Shown here piece by piece: positions 37,808 through 47,788 of a DNA stretch of 64,000 bases (position 1 is the first letter of the stretch; each line of letters starts with the position of its first letter). The position numbers and the translations under genes are program-made. The notes under the pieces were generated by a model. That model had not been told where the DNA came from. It worked only from the letters and a program-made list of their open reading frames with translations, and made no database searches. The DNA is from Melastoma dodecandrum (taxonomy: Eukaryota; Streptophyta; Magnoliopsida; Myrtales; Melastomataceae), in the NCBI GenBank assembly GCA_029817715.1, contig JARUPY010000091.1, forward strand, positions 2,370,501-2,434,500, in the 5' to 3' direction.

Positions 37808-39283
37808 CTATTCCCCTGCCGGCAAGCCTTCGGAAGCGCGCGGCCTGGCGCCGGTCAGCGGGCGCTCCTCCATCGCCAGCAGCACGACGAAGGCGGCGAC
37901 GGCCCCGGCCGCGACCAGGGCGAAGACGACGTGGAAACCCGCCAGCAGCGCCGCGCGGTCGGCGGCATCGACCCTGGCCGCGAGATCGCCGCTCTCGCGG
38001 CCGAGCAGGATGGTGCCGAAGATCGCCACCATCACCGCGCCGCCGAGCTGGCGGCAGAGGTTCGCGGTCGCGGTCGCGGTGCCGAGATGATGCGGCTGGA
38101 CCGCGTTCTGGATCGACACCGTCGAGATCGGCAGCAGCGTTCCGAGCGCGATCGACACCACGCAGAGCACCAGGCTGAGCGCCCAGATCGGCAGGGTCGC
38201 GGCGCTCGTCATCAGGACGATCGCGGCGATGGCGGCGCAGGGCACGGCGGCGAGCGGGAGGCGCTTGTAATGGTCGAGCCGGGCCATCGCGCGGCCGGAC
38301 ATCAGCGTGCCGCCGACGGTGCCGACCATCAGCGGCAGCAGCGCGAGGCCGGACTGGCTGGCGGACAGGCCGCGCACGCTCTCGAAGAGGAGCGGCGCGT
38401 AGATCGCGAGGCCGAGGAACAGGCCGACGCTCAGCGTCGCGGTGCAGGTCGCGGCGAGCACCACCCGATCGCCGAGCACCTCGAGCGGGATCAGCGGCTC
38501 GGCGGCGGTCCTGAGCCGCAGAGTCAGGCCGGCGAGAAGCGCGGCACTGAGCGCGAACAGCCCGACGGTCTGCGCCGCACCCCAGCCGAAGCGGCCGCCG
38601 GCCCAGGACAGGGCAAGGAGGAGCGTCGAGGACGCGGCGACGAGCAGCGCGGCGCCGGCGATGTCGAGCTTGTGCCGGCGCTCGTGGCGCGGCAGGCGGC
38701 GCAGCGGCGCCCAGCAGAGCGCCAGCGCCAGGATGCCCAGCGGCAGGTTGATCCAGAAGATCATCGACCAGTTGAGGTGCTGCGCGAAAAAGCCGCCGAG
38801 CACCGGCCCGGCGACGCTCGCCGCGGTGAAGGCGCTGGCGAAATAGACCTGGTAGCCGGCGCGTTCGCGCGGCGACATGATATCGCCGACGATCGTCTGC
38901 GAGAGCGCCAGCAGGCCGCCGCCGCCGGCGCCTTGCAGCAGGCGCGCCGCGACGAGCGCGCCCATGCTCGGCGCCAGCGCACAGACGATCGAGCCGACGA
39001 GGAAGGTCGAGATCGACACCAGCAGCATGATGCGCCGGCCGTGGATGTCGGAAAGCTTGCCGTAGATCGGCACCGCGCTGGTGGCCGAAAGCAGATAGGC
39101 CGTGACGACCCAGGGCAGATGGTCGACGTCGCCGAGGTCGCGGCCGATCGTCGGCAGGGCGGTGGCGACGATCGTCTGGTCGAGCGCGGCGAGCAGCATC
39201 GCCATCATCAGCCCGAAGACGATGCGGCGGATCTCGAGCCGCGACAAAGCGGTGGCGGGCGAGACGGCGGCAGGGCGGGGCAT
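37808..39283 (-). CDS. MFS drug exporter, DHA2 (EmrB/QacA) family
   Basis: 491 residues from ATG 39283 (MPRPAAVSPATALS). About 14 hydrophobic helices, expected for DHA2. Signature motifs: MLLAALDQTIVATALPTIGRDLG (motif D1), YGKLSDIHGRRIMLL (motif A between helices 2-3), LLQGAGGGGLLALSQTIVGDI and GPVLGGFFAQHLNWSMIFWINLP (motif C). It should export amphipathic compounds by proton antiport. No adaptor (EmrA) or regulator is adjacent; it is divergent from the Spy-like gene. Confidence 0.92.
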   Translation of the reverse strand: MPRPAAVSPATALSRLEIRRIVFGLMMAMLLAALDQTIVATALPTIGRDLGDVDHLPWVVTAYLLSATSAVPIYGKLSDIHGRRIMLLVSISTFLVGSIVCALAPSMGALVAARLLQGAGGGGLLALSQTIVGDIMSPRERAGYQVYFASAFTAASVAGPVLGGFFAQHLNWSMIFWINLPLGILALALCWAPLRRLPRHERRHKLDIAGAALLVAASSTLLLALSWAGGRFGWGAAQTVGLFALSAALLAGLTLRLRTAAEPLIPLEVLGDRVVLAATCTATLSVGLFLGLAIYAPLLFESVRGLSASQSGLALLPLMVGTVGGTLMSGRAMARLDHYKRLPLAAVPCAAIAAIVLMTSAATLPIWALSLVLCVVSIALGTLLPISTVSIQNAVQPHHLGTATATANLCRQLGGAVMVAIFGTILLGRESGDLAARVDAADRAALLAGFHVVFALVAAGAVAAFVVLLAMEERPLTGARPRASEGLPAGE

Positions 39284-39436
39284 GAGCCCTATGTCTGCCT
39301 CGGCCCCGGCGAGAGCAAGGGCCCATCTCGCCGGTTGCCGCAGCAGGGCTTCATGGTTCTTTACATTCGCCCGCAGCTGGCGAAACGTCGGCCGCCTACC
39401 GTCCTCGCATCGCACATGCGAGAAGGACGAGATCAG

Positions 39437-40057
39437 ATGACCAACGACACAACGCCCGCGAACGCCGCCCCGGTCCGATCGCTGCGCACGTCCGTGCTGC
39501 GGCGGGGCGCGATCGCCGCGGCGCTGCTCGGCGGCGGCATCGTCATCGGCGCGGCGGGCTTCGCCACCGCGCAGGGCGCGATGGGTCCCGGCGGCTGGCA
39601 CCACCACGGCCCGAAGATCGGGATGATCCAGTTCTTCGCGCACAACGCGCTGGAGAACGTCGGCGCGACGAGCGACCAGGAGACCAAGGTCCACGACATC
39701 ATCGCGACCGCCTACCAGAAGCTCGAGCCGGCCGACGGCCAGCGCGAGGAGATGCGCAAGCAGGTGCTCGGCCTGCTCAAGGCGCCGACCATCGACCGCG
39801 CCGCGGTCGAGAAGCTGCGCGCCGACAAGATCGCCGAGATGGACGCCAAGTCGAAGGTGATCGTCGGCGCCGCGCTCGACGCGGCCGCGCAACTGACGCC
39901 CGACCAGCGCGTCAAGCTGGTGCAGAACGTCGAGGCGCGCATGGACGAGCGCGAGCACGGCGGCTGGGGCCACTGGGGTCGCGGCTTCGGCGGTCCCGAG
40001 CACGGCGAGCACGGCGCCGCGGAGCACGGCCCGGACGCCGGCGGCGACCGCGACTGA
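39437..40057 (+). CDS. Spy/CpxP-like periplasmic protein (heavy-metal sensor type)
   Basis: 206 residues from ATG 39437. A Tat-like/long signal region (RRGAIAAALLGGGIVIGAAGFATAQ) is followed by a helical domain with the LTxxQ motif typical of Spy/CpxP (AQLTPDQRVKLVQN), and a His/Gly-rich C-terminus (GGWGHWGRGFGGPEHGEHG). It lies immediately before a response regulator (8-base gap) and histidine kinase, matching cpx-like envelope-stress modules where the Spy protein buffers unfolded proteins or metals and dampens the kinase. Confidence 0.82.
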   Translation: MTNDTTPANAAPVRSLRTSVLRRGAIAAALLGGGIVIGAAGFATAQGAMGPGGWHHHGPKIGMIQFFAHNALENVGATSDQETKVHDIIATAYQKLEPADGQREEMRKQVLGLLKAPTIDRAAVEKLRADKIAEMDAKSKVIVGAALDAAAQLTPDQRVKLVQNVEARMDEREHGGWGHWGRGFGGPEHGEHGAAEHGPDAGGDRD

Positions 40058-40065
40058 CGCGGCCC

Positions 40066-40773
40066 GTGGCGGATCGCATCCTCATCATCGACGACGATGA
40101 GCGCCTCGCCGCCATGGTCTCCGACTACCTCGCGGCGGCGGGCCTCACCGTCGCCCGCGAGCCGACCGCCGCCGCCGGCCTCGCCGCGGCGGCGCGCGGC
40201 GCGCCAGATGCGATCATCCTCGACCTCATGCTGCCCGACCTCGACGGCTTCGAGGTCTGCCGACGCCTGCGCGCGACGTCCGACGTGCCGATCCTGATGC
40301 TCACCGCACGCGGCGACGACACCGACCGCATCGTCGGGCTCGAGATCGGCGCCGACGACTATCTCGCCAAGCCGTTCAACCCGCGCGTGCTGCTCGCCCG
40401 CCTGCGCGCGATGCTGCGCCGCCGCGGCCAGGGCGCCGGCACGGGGCCGGGCGCCGACACCCTGCAGTTCGGCCGGCTGCAGGTCGACCGCGGCTCGCGC
40501 GCCGTGCGCGTCGACGGCGAGGCGAAGGTGCTGACGAGCTATCAGTTCGACCTGCTCGTCGCGCTCGCCGAGAACGCCGGCCGCGTGCTCAACCGCGACC
40601 GCCTGCTCGATCTCGTCAAGGGCCAGGACCTCGACGCCTTCGACCGCTCGATCGACGTCCACGTCTCGCGCATCCGCGCGGCGATCGAGGACGATCCGAA
40701 GCACCCGCGCCGCATCATCACCGTGCGCGGCGCCGGCTATGTATTCGCTCGCGTGCAGGACCGCGAGGCGTGA
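40066..40773 (+). CDS. OmpR-family response regulator
   Basis: 235 residues from GTG 40066 (VADRILIIDDDERL). Receiver domain with acidic pocket IDDDE, phospho-acceptor Asp in AIILDLMLPDLDG, Thr in LMLTARGDD and Lys in DDYLAKPFNP; then a winged-helix trans_reg_C domain (VLTSYQFDLLVALAENAGRVLNRDRLLDLVKG, SIDVHVSRIRAAIEDDP, RRIITVRGAGYVFA). The stop overlaps the kinase start by four bases (GTGA), so regulator and kinase are coupled. Probably regulates the upstream Spy-like gene. Confidence 0.95.
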   Translation: MADRILIIDDDERLAAMVSDYLAAAGLTVAREPTAAAGLAAAARGAPDAIILDLMLPDLDGFEVCRRLRATSDVPILMLTARGDDTDRIVGLEIGADDYLAKPFNPRVLLARLRAMLRRRGQGAGTGPGADTLQFGRLQVDRGSRAVRVDGEAKVLTSYQFDLLVALAENAGRVLNRDRLLDLVKGQDLDAFDRSIDVHVSRIRAAIEDDPKHPRRIITVRGAGYVFARVQDREA

Positions 40774-41942
40774 GGCTGGTCCGCCGACGCCTCTTCTGGC
40801 GCATCTACCTGACGCTCCTGGCAAGCCTCGTCGCGGCGGCGCTGATCATGGGCGCGCTGTTCTGGTTCCTGAGCCAGGCGCAACGCGAGTTCCGGCCGGA
40901 AGACAACGCGCACCACGCGTGGCCGCCGGTCATCTCGCTGTACGAAGCCGACGGGCGCCTCGTCGCCGCGCAGGGAAAGCAGATCCCGCTGCCCGAGGCC
41001 GAGCCGAGCCGGCATTGGGCGCCGGGCCATGTGTTGCGCGTCGACCTGCCGGACGGGCGCTTCGCGCTCGTCCATTTCGAGCCGCCGCCCGGCGCGCGTG
41101 CCAGAGGCATCCTCGGCGTGATGCTGTTCGTCGTGTGCAGCGTCGGCCTCGCGGCGTTCCCGATCACCGCGCTGCTGACGCGGCGGCTCGAAGCCCTGCG
41201 CGCAGGCATGGAACGGTGGGGCGACGGCGGCGCGCATACGCCGCTCGACGCGCGCGGCGACGACGAGGTGGCGCTGCTCGCGCGCACCTTCAACAGCGCC
41301 GCCGCCCGGCTCGATTCGCTGCTGCTCGCGCAAAAGCGCCTGCTCGCCAACGCCAGCCACGAGCTGCGCTCGCCGCTGGCGCGGCTGCGCTTCGTCGCCG
41401 AGACGACGCCGGACGCCGGCCCCGCCCGCGACGAGATCGTGCGCAACCTCGCCGAGATGGACGGCCTCGTCGAGGAGCTGCTGCTGGCGAGCCGGCTCGA
41501 GCATCCGGCGCCGGCGCGCGACACGCGCGAGCCGGTCGACGTGCTTGGTCTCGCCGCGGAGGAGGCCGCGCGCTTCGACGCGACCGTCGACGGCGTGCCC
41601 GTCGAGATTTCGGGCGATCTCGTCCTGTTGCGGCGGCTGATGCGCAATTTGCTCGAGAACGCCGCCAGGCACGGGCGGCCGCCGACGAGGGTGCATGTCG
41701 CGCCGCGCGACGGCGGTGCCGAGCTCGTCGTCTCCGACGCCGGCGCGGGCCTTGCGCCGGGTGACCGCGAAAAGGTGTTCGAGCCGTTCTTCCGGCCCGG
41801 CGGCATCGGCGAGCACCAGGGCGGCTGGGGCCTCGGCCTGGCGCTGGTGCGCCAGATCGCCGAGCGACACGGCGGCACCGCGACCTGCGAGGCGGCTGAA
41901 AACGGCGGGTCCCGTTTCGTCGTGCGGCTGGCGGCGCGTTGA
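40770..41942 (+). CDS. Sensor histidine kinase (CpxA/RstB type)
   Basis: 390 residues. First helix LFWRIYLTLLASLVAAALIMGALFWF, a short periplasmic sensor (about 35-105), second helix ILGVMLFVVCSVGLAAFPITALL, HAMP, H box LLANASHELRSPLARLRFV with the phospho-His, N box LMRNLLENAARHG, and G boxes DAGAGLAPGDREKVFEPFFR and GGWGLGLALVRQIAERHGG. It partners the OmpR-type regulator overlapping its start. Confidence 0.95.
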   Translation: MRLVRRRLFWRIYLTLLASLVAAALIMGALFWFLSQAQREFRPEDNAHHAWPPVISLYEADGRLVAAQGKQIPLPEAEPSRHWAPGHVLRVDLPDGRFALVHFEPPPGARARGILGVMLFVVCSVGLAAFPITALLTRRLEALRAGMERWGDGGAHTPLDARGDDEVALLARTFNSAAARLDSLLLAQKRLLANASHELRSPLARLRFVAETTPDAGPARDEIVRNLAEMDGLVEELLLASRLEHPAPARDTREPVDVLGLAAEEAARFDATVDGVPVEISGDLVLLRRLMRNLLENAARHGRPPTRVHVAPRDGGAELVVSDAGAGLAPGDREKVFEPFFRPGGIGEHQGGWGLGLALVRQIAERHGGTATCEAAENGGSRFVVRLAAR

Positions 41943-41958
41943 GAGGCTGAGCGGAGCG

Positions 41959-42624
41959 TCAGGCTCCGTTGGACGGCGCCGCGATGCGCTTGATGAGCGC
42001 CTTGGCGTCGGGCGAATCCCACGGCGCCGGTCCGTCCATCGTGCCGATCTCGCAGCCGTCGGGCCCGATCAGCACGCTGGTCGGCAGGCCCTTGCCGTGC
42101 AGCGTCTGCAGGATGTCGGCGCTGTGGTCGGCGTAGAACTTCACATGCGTCGCGCCGATGTCGTGCAGGAAGCTGCGCGGCCGATCGAGCCGCGTCGTGT
42201 CGATGTCGACGGGCACGACCTGGAAGGTCTTCGAGCCGAGCGCGCCTTCGAGCCGGTCGAGCGCCGGCATCTCGGCGCGGCACGGCACGCACCAGGTCGC
42301 CCAGAGGTTGAGGAGGATGGTGCGGCCCTTGAAGTCGGCGATCGTCGTCGGCTTGCCGTCGTTGGTCTGGAAGGCGACGGCGCCGAGGTCGTTGGGCGTC
42401 GACGCGAGGATCAGCGCGGCGACGTCGCCGTGCGCCAGCGGGTCGAGCGCCTGGGCGAGGTCGAGCGAGCGGGCGCAGGCGCCGCTGTGGGCCGTCGCCT
42501 TGCCGGCATGCGGCATCACGGCATATAGACCGATCCCCGAGGCCGCGACGAGCGCCAGCGCACCAGCCACGAGGGCCGTCCGCCTTCCCCGCGGGCGTTC
42601 GGGCTTACCAGTGACTTCGGTCAT
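41959..42624 (-). CDS. tlpA: TlpA-like membrane-anchored thiol:disulfide oxidoreductase
   Basis: 221 residues from ATG 42624. One N-terminal anchor ([23 protein letters not shown]) and a periplasmic thioredoxin fold of the TlpA/ResA kind: [25 protein letters not shown] with the WCVPC active site, [17 protein letters not shown] and the cis-Pro segment [16 protein letters not shown]. TlpA reduces copper-site cysteines during cytochrome oxidase assembly. It is divergent from argH with 21 bases between start codons, as in many Hyphomicrobiales. Confidence 0.88.
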   Translation of the reverse strand: MTEVTGKPERPRGRRTALVAGALALVAASGIGLYAVMPHAGKATAHSGACARSLDLAQALDPLAHGDVAALILASTPNDLGAVAFQTNDGKPTTIADFKGRTILLNLWATWCVPCRAEMPALDRLEGALGSKTFQVVPVDIDTTRLDRPRSFLHDIGATHVKFYADHSADILQTLHGKGLPTSVLIGPDGCEIGTMDGPAPWDSPDAKALIKRIAAPSNGA

Positions 42625-42645
42625 GACCTTCTCGAAAGCTGGACG

Positions 42646-44025
42646 ATGAGCAACAAGATGTGGGGCGGCCGCTTCGCCAGCGGCCCGGACGCGATCATGG
42701 AGGAGATCAACGCTTCCATCGGGTTCGACAAGAAGCTCGCGCCCCAGGACATCGCCGGCTCGCTCGCCCATGTCGCGATGCTCGCGAAGACGGGTATCGT
42801 CACCGCGGAGGACGCCGCCGCGATCTCGCAGGGGCTAACGACGATCCGTGGCGAAATCGAGAACGGCGACTTCGCCTTCGATCGCGCCCTCGAGGACATC
42901 CACATGAACGTCGAAGCGCGGCTCGCCGCGCTCGTCGGCCCGGCGGCGGGGCGGCTGCACACCGCCCGCTCGCGCAACGACCAGGTGGCGCTCGACTTCC
43001 GCCTTTGGGTGCGCGACACGATCGACCAGCTGGTCGGCCAGATCGGCGGCCTGCAGAAGGCCTTCGCCGCGAAGGCGCTGGCGCATGCCGCCGACGTGAT
43101 GCCGGGCTTCACGCACATGCAGAGCGCGCAGCCGGTGACGCTCGGCCATCACCTGCTCGCCTATGTCGAGATGCTGGCGCGCGATCGCTCGCGCTTCGAG
43201 GACGCGCGCCGGCGCATGAACGAGTGCCCGCTCGGTGCCGCGGCGCTCGCCGGCACCTCCTTCCCGATCGATCGCGCCATGACGGCGGCCGCGCTCGGCT
43301 TCGAGCGGCCGACCGCCAACTCGCTCGACAGCGTCTCAGACCGCGACTTCGCGCTCGAGGCCCTCGCCGCGGCGGCGATCTGCGCCACGCATCTGTCGCG
43401 CTTCGCCGAGGAGATCGTGCTGTGGGCGACGCCGCAGTTCGGCTTCGCGGCGCTGTCCGACAAGTTTTCGACGGGCTCGTCGATCATGCCGCAGAAGCGC
43501 AACCCCGACGCCGCCGAGCTGGTGCGCGGCAAGACCGGCCGGGTGATCGGCGCGCTCGCCGCGCTGCTCGTGGTGATGAAGGGCCTGCCGCTGGCCTATT
43601 CGAAGGACATGCAGGAGGACAAGGAGGGCGTGTTCGACGCGCTGCAGACGCTGTCGCTGTGCCTTGCCGCGATGACCGGCATGGTGACGGACCTGGCGCC
43701 CGACACGCAGCGCATGGAGGCCGCGGCCGGCTCCGGCTTCTCGACCGCCACCGACCTCGCCGACTATCTCGTGCGCGTGCTCGGCCTGCCGTTCCGCGAG
43801 GCCCACCACGTGACCGGCCGCCTCGTCGGGCTCGCCGCCTCGCGCAAGGTCGGGCTCGAGGACCTCACGCTGCAGGAGATGCAGAGCGTCGAGCCGCGCC
43901 TCGAGATGGCGATCTACGAGGTGCTCGGCGTGCAGAACTCGGTCGCCAGCCGCACGAGCTACGGCGGCACGGCGCCCGACAACGTCCGCGCCCAGGCGCA
44001 GGCCTGGCTCGAGCGGCTCGCGTGA
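42646..44025 (+). CDS. argH: Argininosuccinate lyase
   Basis: 459 residues, normal length. Splits argininosuccinate to arginine and fumarate. Motifs: [73 protein letters not shown], and the superfamily signature [20 protein letters not shown] carrying the catalytic Ser loop. The lipoprotein gene and lysA that often follow argH in relatives are not present here. Confidence 0.96.
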   Translation: MSNKMWGGRFASGPDAIMEEINASIGFDKKLAPQDIAGSLAHVAMLAKTGIVTAEDAAAISQGLTTIRGEIENGDFAFDRALEDIHMNVEARLAALVGPAAGRLHTARSRNDQVALDFRLWVRDTIDQLVGQIGGLQKAFAAKALAHAADVMPGFTHMQSAQPVTLGHHLLAYVEMLARDRSRFEDARRRMNECPLGAAALAGTSFPIDRAMTAAALGFERPTANSLDSVSDRDFALEALAAAAICATHLSRFAEEIVLWATPQFGFAALSDKFSTGSSIMPQKRNPDAAELVRGKTGRVIGALAALLVVMKGLPLAYSKDMQEDKEGVFDALQTLSLCLAAMTGMVTDLAPDTQRMEAAAGSGFSTATDLADYLVRVLGLPFREAHHVTGRLVGLAASRKVGLEDLTLQEMQSVEPRLEMAIYEVLGVQNSVASRTSYGGTAPDNVRAQAQAWLERLA

Positions 44026-44116
44026 CGGAGCGGCGGCATCTCGCCGCCGCCAGCCCGCTGCACTTCACGTCTTGGTGGTGCGTGATGTCGGGCGGCGAGG
44101 CATCGCCGCGCCGAGG

Positions 44117-44704
44117 TCAGCGATCGTAGTCGCGCAACGGAGCGCGGTCGGCGAAGCGGTCGCGCTGGTCCTCGCGCTCGTAGCCGCGGCCGCGGTCGGC
44201 ATACCGGTAGCGATCGTAGCCGCGATCGCGCTCGGCACGGCGATCGAGCTCTTCGCGCGACAGGTAATGGCCGTAGCGCTGGTCGCCGCGGTCGACGCCG
44301 CGCGGCTCGCCGTAGCTCTCGCGCTCGTGCCGGTAGACCTCGGCCTCGTGCGCGTAGCCGGGACGCACGCCACGCTCGGCATAAGGACGCGGCTCGCGCG
44401 GCGGATAGGGGCGATCGTAGCCGGCATCGGCATAGGGGCGCGGCTCGCCGTAGACGCGAACCACGGGCGGGCGCCCGTAGACCGGGTAGGGGCGCGGGTA
44501 GAGGATCGGCCGCGGGTACAGGCGCGGGCCGCGATAATAGACGGGCGGCACGGGGCCCGGCACGAAGGCCGGCGGCACCGGGTGCGGCTCGTAATAGGGC
44601 GGCGGAGGCGGCGGCAACGGCTCGTCGAGATCGGCGGCAAAGGCGGTGCCGGCGAGCGGGCCAAAAACGCCGGCCAGCATCGCGACTGAGATCAGGCTAC
44701 GCAT
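44117..44704 (-). CDS. Secreted Pro/Tyr/Arg-rich protein
   Basis: 195 residues from ATG 44704 (MRSLISVAMLAG) after dropping a 14-residue poor extension. A signal peptide ends GTAFAADLDE. The mature chain is low-complexity: a polyproline stretch, PRPYPVYGRPPVVRVYGEPRP, then Arg/Asp/Tyr-rich repeats with DRGYDRYRYADRGRGYE. Proteins like this (RcnB-like or unnamed) are frequent in Hyphomicrobiales envelopes; no domain is assigned. Confidence 0.7.
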   Translation of the reverse strand: MRSLISVAMLAGVFGPLAGTAFAADLDEPLPPPPPPYYEPHPVPPAFVPGPVPPVYYRGPRLYPRPILYPRPYPVYGRPPVVRVYGEPRPYADAGYDRPYPPREPRPYAERGVRPGYAHEAEVYRHERESYGEPRGVDRGDQRYGHYLSREELDRRAERDRGYDRYRYADRGRGYEREDQRDRFADRAPLRDYDR

Positions 44705-44774
44705 GGTGGAAACTCCCCTGGAGGCAGCCAAGCTCGGCCCGGCCACCTGAACGCAGGATGAAGCAAAAAGCCAA

Positions 44775-45524
44775 TCATGTCACGTGCGTGTGAAAATTGC
44801 CCGCGCTGAGCGCGGCGCTCAGCTCGGCCTCCGAGAGAGGGCGGATCCCGCCCTCGGGGAGGTCTTCCGGAAGCGTCAGCTCGCCCAGCGCGTCGCGGTG
44901 GAGCACGATAACGTGATTGCCGAGCGCGGCGAACATGCGGCGGACCTGGTGATAGCGCCCCTCGACGATGGTGAGCTGCACCTCGGTCGGCCCAAGCACC
45001 TCGAGCCTTGCTGGCAGCAGGGGTTTCGTCTCGCCGTCGAGCATCAGCGTCCCGGCCGCGAAGACCTCGGCCTCGTCGCCGCGCAGCGGGCGCGCCAGCG
45101 TGGCGCGATAACGCTTCGGCAGATGCCTCCGCGGCGAGATGATCTTGTGCAGCAGCGCGCCGTCGTCGGTGAGCAGCAGCAGGCCGGACGTCTCCTTGTC
45201 GAGCCGGCCGATCGTCGAGAGCGGCGGGTCGCGCCGCCGCCAGCGCTCGGGCAGCAGGTCGTAGACGAGCGGGCCGGCCTCTTTCGTCGAGCAGGTGAGG
45301 CCCACGGGCTTGTTCATGAGCAGCACGACGCCAGGCAGCGGGTCGATAGGCTCGCCGTCGATCGTCAGCGACGCGGTCTCCTGCGGCGAGAGCTTCCGGT
45401 CGGCCTGCGCGACCGGCGCCGCGCCGAGCCGGACGCGGCCGGCCCGCACCATCGCCTGCACGTCCTTGCGCGATCCGTAGCCGAGGTTGGCAACGAGCTT
45501 GTCGAGGCGGGCGCCGGCACTCAT
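44775..45524 (-). CDS. rsuA: 16S rRNA pseudouridine synthase, RsuA family
   Basis: 249 residues from ATG 45524. An S4 RNA-binding domain (RLDKLVANLGYGSRKDVQAMVRAGRVRL) precedes the RsuA/RluB catalytic domain with the Asp in STIGRLDKETSGLLLLTDDG, VLLMNKPVGLTCSTK, and the late VEGRYHQVRRMFAALGNHVIVLHR. The start ATG overlaps the stop of the upstream methyltransferase (ATGA), so the two rRNA-modification genes are coupled. RsuA makes psi516; RluE/RluB-like specificity is possible. Confidence 0.9.
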   Translation of the reverse strand: MSAGARLDKLVANLGYGSRKDVQAMVRAGRVRLGAAPVAQADRKLSPQETASLTIDGEPIDPLPGVVLLMNKPVGLTCSTKEAGPLVYDLLPERWRRRDPPLSTIGRLDKETSGLLLLTDDGALLHKIISPRRHLPKRYRATLARPLRGDEAEVFAAGTLMLDGETKPLLPARLEVLGPTEVQLTIVEGRYHQVRRMFAALGNHVIVLHRDALGELTLPEDLPEGGIRPLSEAELSAALSAGNFHTHVT

Positions 45525-46429
45525 TTGCGCGCCTCGAACACCTTGAAGCCGTTCGCCTCCGCCACCGCGCGGGCCGACTTGAACAGCGGCTTCAGCACCG
45601 CCTCGTAGGGCAGGTGCCGATTGGCGGTCAGCCAGAGGTGACCGCCGGGTCGCAACATCTCCGCCGCGCGGCGGATGAAGGCCTGGCCGAGGCTGCGATC
45701 CTCGCTGCCGCCCTCGTGGAACGGCGGGTTCATCACCACGAAGTCGAGGGCCTTGAGGTCTCGGATCGAGAGCACGTCGGCCCAGGCGAAGCGGGCGCGC
45801 GGGTCGCCGACGTTGCGGCGCGCCGCCTCGACGGCGCGGCGGTCGATGTCGACGAGATCGAGCGCGGTCACCTTGTCCGAGGCGAGGACGCCGTGCGCCA
45901 GCACGCCGAGGCCGCAGCCGAGATCGGCGCCGCGCCCGGCGAGCCGCGGCAGCTCGCGCAGCAGCAGCGCGGAGCCGGGATCGAGCCGGTTCCAGGAGAA
46001 GATGCCCGGCTGCGACCACAGCCCGTCGAGCGCGTCGAGGCGGCGCGGCGCGCCGTCGGCAAGGGCTTCACTGAGCCCCTCCGGCTCGGCTGGCCGTATG
46101 CCGATGCAGATGCGGTGATGTCGCTTGGCGCTTTCCTCGAAGGCGCAGCCGAAGCGCGCCAGCTCGCCCGCGAGCCGCGCCCCGCCCATGTCCTTCGGCG
46201 CCAGCACGGTGAAGGGCGCGCCGGGCGCCAGCGCCATCAGCATCGCCGCGAGGTCGTGTCGCCGCTCGAGCGTGCCGGGCGGCGCCAGCATCGCCATGCC
46301 GGCGAGCGTGCCCTCGGGGACGTTGGCGAGATCGGTGCTGCCGGGGATGAGCGGCGAGAACTGCTGGGCGTCTGACGGAACGGCGACGAGGTCGGCGGGA
46401 GGGCGGCCGAAGAGGCCGAAGGTCTGCAT
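45521..46429 (-). CDS. RsmC-like 16S rRNA guanine-N2 methyltransferase
   Basis: 302 residues. N-terminal inactive methylase-like domain, then a class I SAM fold: GADLGCGLGVLAHGVL (motif I), VDIDRRAVEAARRNV, and the N-methylase motif VVMNPPFHEGGSED. The NPPF tetrad and two-domain size match RsmC, which makes m2G1207, though RlmG-like specificity cannot be ruled out. Coupled to rsuA by ATGA overlap. Confidence 0.85.
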   Translation of the reverse strand: MQTFGLFGRPPADLVAVPSDAQQFSPLIPGSTDLANVPEGTLAGMAMLAPPGTLERRHDLAAMLMALAPGAPFTVLAPKDMGGARLAGELARFGCAFEESAKRHHRICIGIRPAEPEGLSEALADGAPRRLDALDGLWSQPGIFSWNRLDPGSALLLRELPRLAGRGADLGCGLGVLAHGVLASDKVTALDLVDIDRRAVEAARRNVGDPRARFAWADVLSIRDLKALDFVVMNPPFHEGGSEDRSLGQAFIRRAAEMLRPGGHLWLTANRHLPYEAVLKPLFKSARAVAEANGFKVFEARK

Positions 46430-46504
46430 GGCCGGGTCTGTAGCATGGCGATGCCAGCGTGCCGAAAGCCCGCTAGAATGACCTGCCCATCAGGAGCCGA
46501 GAGC

Positions 46505-47473
46505 TTGGCCGGTCACGACCACCACCATCACGATCATGGCGACGCAGACGGCCACTCGCACGGCCATTCACATGGTCCCGGCGGGCACAGTCACGCGCCG
46601 GCCTCGTTCGGCACCGCCTTCGCCGTCGCGATCGCCCTCAACGCGCTGATCGTCCTCGCCGAGGGCGTGTCCGGGCTGATCGGACATTCGGTGGCGCTGG
46701 TGGCGGATGCCACGCACAACCTGTCCGACGTGCTCGGCCTCTGCGCCGCCTTCGCGGCCTATCGGCTCGGTCGGCGCGCCCCGTCGCAGCGCTTCACCTA
46801 CGGGCTCGGCGGCACGTCGATCCTCGCGGCGCTGTTCAACGCCGTGCTGCTGCTCGTCGTCACCGGCGCCCTGATGCTGGAGGCCGTGCAGCGGTTGCTC
46901 AACCCGGAGCCGGTGGCGACGGGCATCGTGATGGTCGTCGCGGCGGCGGCGATCGTCGGCAACGGCCTTTCGGCCTGGCTCCTGGCGCCGGGGAAGGACG
47001 GCGACCTCAACGTGCGCGCCGCGGTGGCGCATCTCGCCGCCGACGCCGGGGTCGCGGCGGGCGTGGTGGTCGGCGCGCTGGCGATCCGCCTCACCGGGCA
47101 GACCTGGATCGACCCGCTGCTCAGCCTCGCCATCAATGCGATGATCATCGTCGCCACCTGGAAGCTGTTACGCGAGTCGGTGGCGATGTCTCTCGCCGGC
47201 GTGCCGCGCTCGGTGGAGATGGACGATGTCCGCGCCTACCTCGCGAAGCTGCCCGGCGTCGACGGCATGCATGACCTTCACGTCTGGCCGGTCTCGACGA
47301 GCGAGACGGCGCTCACCGCGCACCTTGTGATGCCGACGGGCCACCCCGGCGACGTGTTCCTGATGGACGCCTGCCACGTGCTGCGCGAGCGGCATGGCAT
47401 CGGCCACGCCACCCTGCAGATCGAGACCAGCCTCGACACCGCCTGCGCGCTGGCGCCGGAGGGCGTGGTCTGA
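46505..47473 (+). CDS. Cation diffusion facilitator, zinc type (ZitB-like)
   Basis: 322 residues from TTG 46505, chosen because AGGAG lies nine bases upstream; ATG 46478 has no such site. A His-rich N-terminus (HDHHHHDHGDADGHSHGHSH) binds metal. Six helices follow. The transport-site residues are His/Asp: DATHNLSDVLG in helix 2 and HLAADAGVAAG in helix 5, the HD-HD set of zinc-selective CDF proteins. C-terminal cytosolic domain VDGMHDLHVWPVSTSE is typical. It exports Zn (or Cd) by proton antiport. Confidence 0.88.
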   Translation: MAGHDHHHHDHGDADGHSHGHSHGPGGHSHAPASFGTAFAVAIALNALIVLAEGVSGLIGHSVALVADATHNLSDVLGLCAAFAAYRLGRRAPSQRFTYGLGGTSILAALFNAVLLLVVTGALMLEAVQRLLNPEPVATGIVMVVAAAAIVGNGLSAWLLAPGKDGDLNVRAAVAHLAADAGVAAGVVVGALAIRLTGQTWIDPLLSLAINAMIIVATWKLLRESVAMSLAGVPRSVEMDDVRAYLAKLPGVDGMHDLHVWPVSTSETALTAHLVMPTGHPGDVFLMDACHVLRERHGIGHATLQIETSLDTACALAPEGVV

Positions 47474-47488
47474 GCGCGTCTCGCGGCG

Positions 47489-47788
47489 CTAGACGTCCTC
47501 GACGATCAGCACCAGCGGCGTGTCCTGATAATAGTTCGGGATGTCGTCCAGCACCTTCTTGCCGTGGTCGGAGCCGAGCGATTCGGCGATCGCCTGGGCG
47601 CTGTCGAAGGTCGCCGTGAACATCCAGTGGTAGGCGCCGGGACCGCCCTCGGGCGCCTTCGCCGGACCGCAGAAATAGTCCTTGAGGCCCGGCAGCTTGG
47701 CGGCCAGCGGGGCGTGTGTGTCGACGAAGTATTTGTCGAAATGCGCGGGGTCCTTCGGCTCCTTGTAGAGCACGACGAGCTTGGTCAT
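47489..47788 (-). CDS. EthD-family protein
   Basis: 99 residues from ATG 47788 (MTKLVVLYKEPKDPAHFDKYF); GGGAGAG lies in front. The dimeric alpha/beta-barrel EthD pattern is visible: DPAHFDKYFVDTHAPLAAKLPGL and SLGSDHGKKVLDDIPNY. EthD is needed for ethyl tert-butyl ether degradation, but most homologues, including this one away from any catabolic cluster, have unknown roles. Convergent with the CDF gene, 15 bases apart. Confidence 0.82.
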   Translation of the reverse strand: MTKLVVLYKEPKDPAHFDKYFVDTHAPLAAKLPGLKDYFCGPAKAPEGGPGAYHWMFTATFDSAQAIAESLGSDHGKKVLDDIPNYYQDTPLVLIVEDV